Shown: positions 59,646-64,000 of the stretch, one piece after another
How positions within the stretch are numbered: position 1 is the stretch's first letter
Layout: every line of letters starts with the position of its first letter
NCBI RefSeq assembly: GCF_040276065.1
Contig: NZ_JBELOI010000010.1
Coordinates: 62,001 to 126,000, forward strand
Source: Castellaniella sp040276065
GTDB taxonomy: Bacteria; Pseudomonadota; Gammaproteobacteria; Burkholderiales; Burkholderiaceae_B
DNA: 64,000 nt
Direction of reading: 5' to 3'
Notes under the pieces: generated by a model
The model's input: only the letters and a program-made list of their open reading frames with translations
Databases searched by the model: none
What the model was told of the DNA's origin: nothing
Program-made: the position numbers and the translations under genes

Positions 59646-61729
59646 CCACCGGAAACACAAGCATGCCCACCGTCGTTCACCACACGCTCGTCGAGGGCGT
59701 CGCCGTGGTCGCCATCGACCATCCCCCCGTCAACGCGTCGTCGCAGGCGGTGCGCCGGGGCCTCATGGACGCCTTGGCCGAGCTCGTGCGGAATCCCGCG
59801 GTGACGGCCGTTCTGCTGACCTGCAAGGGACGCACTTTCATGGCGGGCGCGGACATCCGCGAATTCACCAACGAGACGATTCCCGAGCCCGACCCGAACA
59901 CGGTGCACGCCCTGCTGGAATCTTTCCAGGTGCCGGTCGTGGCGGCGCTCTTTGGGACCGTCCTCGGGGGCGGGCTCGAGCTCGCCCTGGCCTGCCACTA
60001 CCGCGTCGCCCTGCGCTCGACCTCGCTGGGGCTGCCCGAGGTGACCCTGGGGTTGGTTCCAGGATCGGGGGGCACGCAGCGCCTGCCGCGCCTGATCGGC
60101 GTGGCGCCGGCCCTGCGGATGATCGTCACCGGCAAACCGATCTCCGCGCCGGCCGCGCTCGACATGGGCCTGGTGGATGCCGTGTTCGACGAGGATCTCG
60201 ACCGGCACGCCCTGGCATACGCCGCGGCGCTCGGGCGCGCCGGGCTCGAGGCGCGCGTCCTCGCACAACGCGCGCGGCGCCTCGATGCGCAGGACCAGCA
60301 GGCGATCCAGGCCTGCCTGGACGGGCTGCCACCAGCCGATCGGGGCGGATACGCCGCGCGCGCCTGCGCCCAACTGCTGCGCCTCGTCGACCAGCCCTTC
60401 GCACAAGGCTTGCGCGAGGAACGCGAGGCGTTCATGAGGTGCCGCGACACGACCGAATCCCAGGCGCTGAGGCACGCCTTCTTCGCGGAACGCGAGGCTG
60501 GGCGCATCCCCGGCCCGGCCAAGGATGCCACGCCGCGGACAATCGCCTGCGTGGGCGTCGTGGGCGCGGGCACGATGGGCGTGGGCATCGCGATGAGCTT
60601 CGCCAATGCCGGCATCCCCGTCATCCTGCACGACCTGGACGCCGGCAGCCTGTCCCGGGCCAGCGCCACGATCACCGCCTCATACCGGCGCCTGGTCGAC
60701 AAGCATCGCCTCGCGGCGAGCGAGGCGGAGCGGCGCGGCGGCCTGATCCGGGTGGCGCTGGACGATGCGGCGCTCGCGCAGGCCGACCTGATCGTCGAGG
60801 CCGCCTTCGAGCAGATCGACATCAAGGAAACGATCTTCCGCCGCCTGGGGGAAATCGCCAAGCCGACCGCCATCCTGGCGAGCAACACCTCATCGCTGGA
60901 CATCGACCACCTGGCCCGATGCTCCGGGCGCCCCGCCGATGTCCTGGGCATGCATTTCTTCAGCCCCGCCCACATCATGCGCCTGGTCGAAGTCGTGCGC
61001 GGAGCGCGCACGGCGCCGGACGCCCTGGCAACGGCGATGATCCTGGCCAAGCGGATGGGCAAGGTTCCGGTCGTCTCGGGGGTGTGCTACGGCTTTATCG
61101 GCAATCGCATGCTCGAGGGCTATTTGCGCGAAACCGAGAGCCTGCTGCTCGAGGGCGCGACCCCCGCGCGCATCGACGGCGCCCTGGAGGCCTTCGGTCT
61201 TGCCATGGGGCCTTGCCGGATGCTGGACCTGGCCGGCGTCGACGTGGCCGCCAAGGTCGTGCTCGCGCGCCAGGCCTCCGGCCACCTGCCCCCCGATCCC
61301 GCTTATCGGGTCGTGGTCCAGACACTGCACGACCTGGGGCGCCATGGCCAAAAGACGGGGACGGGATTCTATCGCTATGAGGACGGACGGCGCACAGACG
61401 CCCCCGAGCTGCCCGCGATCATGGCCCAGCTGGCGCACGCGCACGGCATCCGGCAACGCCCCGACATCGGCGCCGAGGAAATCGTGGACCGCTGCCTGCT
61501 GCCGCTCATGATGGAGGGCTACCGCATCCTGGAGGAAGGCATCGCCGCCCGTTCGGGCGACATCGACACGGTCTGGCTCAATGGCTACGGCTTTCCCGCC
61601 TGGCGCGGCGGGCCGATGTTCTACGCCCGCACGCTGGGCCGCGACGAACTGATCAGGCGCATGGAGACCTATGCCCGCACCCTGGGCAATGCCTTTGCTT
61701 ACTGGGACGTCCCCCGGATCCCCGAGTGA
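59642..61729 (+). CDS. Multifunctional enoyl-CoA hydratase/3-hydroxyacyl-CoA dehydrogenase
   Basis: A 695-residue FadB/FadJ-like protein. Residues 1-190 form a crotonase domain with two Glu-bearing motifs (LGGGLELALACHYRVAL, LGLPEVTLGLVPGSGGTQRL). From about 300 a 3-hydroxyacyl-CoA dehydrogenase follows, with GVVGAGTMGVGIAMSFANAG as the NAD motif and the catalytic HFFSPAHIMRLVE near residue 437. It pairs with the thiolase in one operon. The GntR regulator upstream suggests control by an acyl-CoA or organic acid. Confidence 0.92.
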   Translation: MTTGNTSMPTVVHHTLVEGVAVVAIDHPPVNASSQAVRRGLMDALAELVRNPAVTAVLLTCKGRTFMAGADIREFTNETIPEPDPNTVHALLESFQVPVVAALFGTVLGGGLELALACHYRVALRSTSLGLPEVTLGLVPGSGGTQRLPRLIGVAPALRMIVTGKPISAPAALDMGLVDAVFDEDLDRHALAYAAALGRAGLEARVLAQRARRLDAQDQQAIQACLDGLPPADRGGYAARACAQLLRLVDQPFAQGLREEREAFMRCRDTTESQALRHAFFAEREAGRIPGPAKDATPRTIACVGVVGAGTMGVGIAMSFANAGIPVILHDLDAGSLSRASATITASYRRLVDKHRLAASEAERRGGLIRVALDDAALAQADLIVEAAFEQIDIKETIFRRLGEIAKPTAILASNTSSLDIDHLARCSGRPADVLGMHFFSPAHIMRLVEVVRGARTAPDALATAMILAKRMGKVPVVSGVCYGFIGNRMLEGYLRETESLLLEGATPARIDGALEAFGLAMGPCRMLDLAGVDVAAKVVLARQASGHLPPDPAYRVVVQTLHDLGRHGQKTGTGFYRYEDGRRTDAPELPAIMAQLAHAHGIRQRPDIGAEEIVDRCLLPLMMEGYRILEEGIAARSGDIDTVWLNGYGFPAWRGGPMFYARTLGRDELIRRMETYARTLGNAFAYWDVPRIPE

Positions 61730-61758
61730 GCGGCCGGGCCGGCGGCCCGGCGCGCGCC

Positions 61759-62325
61759 TCATTCCTTCCAGCGATCGACCAGCTCGTTTTCCAGGCCCAT
61801 GACGTCGAACGCCCGACCCACGGTGTGATCGACCAGATCGTCGATCGAGGCGGGGCGATTGTAGAAAGCGGGCACGGGCGGCGCGATGATCGCGCCATAG
61901 CTGGCGACCTTGGCCATGGTTTCCAGGTGTCCGAGGTGCAGCGGCGTCTCGCGCACCAGCAAGACGAGCGGCCGCCGTTCCTTGAGGCAGACATCGGCGG
62001 CGCGGGTGATCAGGTTCGCGTCGTAGCCGTTCGCGATGGCCGACAGCGATCGGATCGAACACGGCGCAACCAGCATGCCGGCGGTGCGAAACGAGCCGCT
62101 GGACAGGGGCGCGCCAATATCCTGGGGATTATGGACGACGTGCGCAAGCGCCTCGACGTCCTTGACGCTGTAATCGGTTTCCTCCAGCAGGGTGCGTTTT
62201 CCCGCCGCGGTAAAAATCAAATGAACCTCGATGTCGGGCTGTTTTGATAATACACTGATGGCGCGCACGCCATATATTACGCCCGACGCCCCGGTAATAC
62301 CGACGATAATACGCTTTCGCCCCAC
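61759..62325 (-). CDS. ubiX: UbiX-family flavin prenyltransferase
   Basis: A 188-residue protein making the prenylated FMN cofactor of UbiD enzymes. It has GITGASGVIYGVRA at the N-terminus, SGSFRTAGMLVAPCS near residue 80, and LKERRPLVLLVRETPLHL, the prenyl-phosphate site. It lies near the UbiD-family gene on the same strand, 86 bp downstream of the TIGR04076-like gene, supporting a dedicated decarboxylase system rather than only ubiquinone synthesis. Confidence 0.92.
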   Translation of the reverse strand: MGRKRIIVGITGASGVIYGVRAISVLSKQPDIEVHLIFTAAGKRTLLEETDYSVKDVEALAHVVHNPQDIGAPLSSGSFRTAGMLVAPCSIRSLSAIANGYDANLITRAADVCLKERRPLVLLVRETPLHLGHLETMAKVASYGAIIAPPVPAFYNRPASIDDLVDHTVGRAFDVMGLENELVDRWKE

Positions 62326-62411
62326 TGGATGAATTCCTGTAAATCAATAAATAAAATCAGATAATCAATTTCATCGATCGAATATACCCGCGAAAGCCGC
62401 GGATATATTCG

Positions 62412-62897
62412 TCAGACGACCTCGATCTTGAACGACACCTGGCCCCAGCCGCCCGCACAGAATCCGCTGTCCTGGCAACTGAAGGCATTCCACCACATTT
62501 CGCCGGGGTCGCGGCCATCGGCGATCCGGTCGTGGGCCATCACGGCATGCAAGGTCATGGGCGCCACAGCGTATATACAATTGTGCGGCCGCGAACCGCC
62601 CTTGATGAGCCCGGCCGCACTGACCTCTATGGTGTCGCCGATCTGGTAGCCGGCCGCACAGCCGTGGCTTGCCACGACCCGCGCCACGACCGTGCGGCGG
62701 TTGGCCTCGCCCAGGACCTCGGCGGCCTTGCGGCGATGCGGGTCCGCCCTGAACTCGGCCATTTCCGCGTCCGTATAGCCCATGTTCTTTTGGAACTTGT
62801 CCCAAGGGAAGGGTTTCTTTGCAGGCTGCTGCGCCGGCGCGGGCGCCCCATCGGCCGAATCATTATCCGGCGATTTTGCCTCGATATCCTTTTCCAT
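62412..62897 (-). CDS. TIGR04076-like protein associated with UbiD/UbiX
   Basis: A 161-residue protein with a Pro/Ala-rich N-terminus (residues 1-30) and a C-terminal domain having VARVVASHGCAAGYQIGDTI, NCIYAVAPMTLHAV and WNAFSCQDSGFCAGGWGQVS. The Cys pattern (GCAAGY, FSCQDSGFC) resembles the TIGR04076 family, sometimes found near decarboxylases. Role unknown; it may be an accessory subunit. It lies between ubiD and ubiX on the same strand. Confidence 0.6.
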   Translation of the reverse strand: MEKDIEAKSPDNDSADGAPAPAQQPAKKPFPWDKFQKNMGYTDAEMAEFRADPHRRKAAEVLGEANRRTVVARVVASHGCAAGYQIGDTIEVSAAGLIKGGSRPHNCIYAVAPMTLHAVMAHDRIADGRDPGEMWWNAFSCQDSGFCAGGWGQVSFKIEVV

Positions 62898-62939
62898 TAT
62901 GGTCTCCTTGACAAAAAGGACACATCAAAAAACTATAGA

Positions 62940-64000
62940 TCAGAAGCCTCTGGAAAGCAACGACTTGATATAATCACTTTGTTGCGCGCGAACGCGCTCG
63001 GCCTGATCCGCGGAAACCCAATCATTCAAATCGACGGATTCGAAAACACCACGAACATATCGGTCCCGATCACTAAAGGGCGCGGTGGCATCGATATATA
63101 TTTTATGCCCCAGCCCGGCGGCGCTGCCCTCGGCCAACATGCCGCTGACCTTGGCGAACGGGGATATCATCATGCGGTCGGTCAGGCTGCCGCGTGAAAT
63201 CATCGCCCACAACACATCGTCGGCATTCCCAATATCGATATCCTTGTCGACCGCGACCACCCAGCCCAAATCAGAGTGCGCCGACAAGGCGCCGAACGCC
63301 AGGTTGTTCTGCAGGCCCTCGTCCCGATAGCTTTTCCGATTGATGCGGATGACGGCGCCCAGGCAGCCGCGCATCCCCTGCAGCACTTGGCAGGTATCGA
63401 ACACGCGCGGGCTGATGCGCCGGCAGGCGTCGTAGATCGACGCCTCGGCGGGCAGCCCCATCAAATCAGTGGTTTCGGCGTTGATCGCCAGGGGGTACCA
63501 GTAATGGTAGCCGGTGCGATGGGTGATGGCCGTCACCGTGAACGTCCAGACCTTCCAGGCCCGGCCCATATAGCCGCCGGCCTCGGGCATCATGCCCTTG
63601 ACGCCGTCCAGGCCCGAGTCCTCTTCCGAGACCAGTTGGCTGGTGTCGATATAGCCCTCGAGCACGAGCTCGGCGTCGGCGATCGACCACGCGCCGTCTT
63701 GGGTCTTGCTCGGGACCACGCCGACCGCCTCGCCCTGCAGCGCGCCCGCGAAGGCGAGCTCGTCGTAGCCCATCGGCGTCAGTGTCTGCTGCGTGCTGCC
63801 CGAGGTCGCCAGCAGCACCGCGGGGCTTGCGCCGACGTTCACCGTGATGGGCACGTGGGCGAGTCCCTTTTGCTTGTACTTCCGCGCAATCTCCAGCAGA
63901 TGGCGTCCCGCCTGAATCGTCAGGCAGGTGGAATTCTTTGAGAGCACGCGCATCCGGTGATACGAGCCGTTGAACGCGCCGGTGTCGGGGTCCTTGGCCA
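62940..64000 (-). CDS. ubiD: UbiD-family decarboxylase (partial, runs off window)
   Basis: The 3' part of a prenylated-FMN-dependent (de)carboxylase. About 353 residues are visible on the minus strand; the frame stays open to 64000, so the start lies outside the window. Family features: GAFNGSYHRMRVLSKN, PITVNVGASPAVLLATSG, SDLGWVVAVDKDIDI and the C-terminal region. With UbiX nearby it is probably a dedicated aromatic- or unsaturated-acid decarboxylase. Confidence 0.88.
   Translation of the reverse strand, partial: AKDPDTGAFNGSYHRMRVLSKNSTCLTIQAGRHLLEIARKYKQKGLAHVPITVNVGASPAVLLATSGSTQQTLTPMGYDELAFAGALQGEAVGVVPSKTQDGAWSIADAELVLEGYIDTSQLVSEEDSGLDGVKGMMPEAGGYMGRAWKVWTFTVTAITHRTGYHYWYPLAINAETTDLMGLPAEASIYDACRRISPRVFDTCQVLQGMRGCLGAVIRINRKSYRDEGLQNNLAFGALSAHSDLGWVVAVDKDIDIGNADDVLWAMISRGSLTDRMMISPFAKVSGMLAEGSAAGLGHKIYIDATAPFSDRDRYVRGVFESVDLNDWVSADQAERVRAQQSDYIKSLLSRGF

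Noticed and set aside
1..64000. CRISPR arrays, rRNA genes and replication origins
   Set aside because: No regularly spaced repeats, rRNA sequence or DnaA-box cluster was seen.

Overview
The window reads as a high-GC chromosomal segment of a betaproteobacterium of the Alcaligenaceae (Bordetella/Achromobacter type). I infer this from the nadK-recN-fur-bamE-dapB order, the Fur protein, the dense coding with GC-rich third positions, and the many solute-uptake operons.

Regions. (1) 1-5.6 kb is housekeeping: nadK, recN, fur, bamE, dapB, murB. (2) 5.6-7.9 kb holds tRNA-Gly(GCC) and a 1.9-kb island between two 23-bp direct repeats; the first repeat is the 3' end of the tRNA. The island carries an IS3-type transposase remnant, remnants resembling AbiEi and YhaV, and an intact parDE pair. 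(3) 8-20.4 kb is mixed chromosomal content: a PhoD-like phosphatase, a SMUG1-type uracil-DNA glycosylase, wrbA, mgtA with a multi-hairpin leader, a flavin monooxygenase, a ClsC-type phospholipase D, a secreted hydrolase, an ABC ATPase with degenerate active-site motifs, and a possible small RNA or attenuator before a membrane protein. (4) 20.4-23.1 kb has a DyP peroxidase-encapsulin operon with a visible cargo-loading tail, then yhhQ behind a likely preQ1-I riboswitch. (5) 23.1-29.2 kb encodes a three-component molybdenum hydroxylase (Mo subunit, 2Fe-2S subunit, triheme cytochrome c) and a divergent TetR/DUF962 pair with two operator-like palindromes.

(6) 29.2-43.2 kb is a long co-directional cluster: D-carbamoylase, hydantoinase, ornithine cyclodeaminase-like reductase, a complete Liv-type ABC importer, MmgE/PrpD protein, asparaginase-like amidohydrolase, PuuE-like deacetylase and Asp/Glu/hydantoin racemase. 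LysR and GntR regulators follow. I infer uptake and hydrolysis of a cyclic ureide or hydantoin-like compound. (7) 43.2-51.4 kb has a TRAP transporter and an M20 hydrolase, with operator pairs upstream, then a phosphoesterase and MFS and EamA exporters. (8) 51.4-56.1 kb starts at tRNA-Cys(GCA) and is decayed accessory DNA: an orphan hicB, an intact hicAB, a T4 DenV-like glycosylase, phage-like fragments, an IS3 OrfA remnant, a broken DUF2254 gene and a 50-residue lipoprotein.

(9) 56.2-64 kb has two conserved small proteins, a GntR regulator, a thiolase and a multifunctional beta-oxidation protein. It ends in UbiX, a TIGR04076-like protein and a UbiD-type decarboxylase that runs off the window. 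Together these suggest CoA-linked degradation of a carboxylic or aromatic acid.

The best candidates for something undescribed are the hydantoin/ureide cluster, the mgtA leader, the degenerate ABC ATPase and the UbiD/UbiX/TIGR04076 plus thiolase module. All functional calls come from reading motifs; no database search was run.
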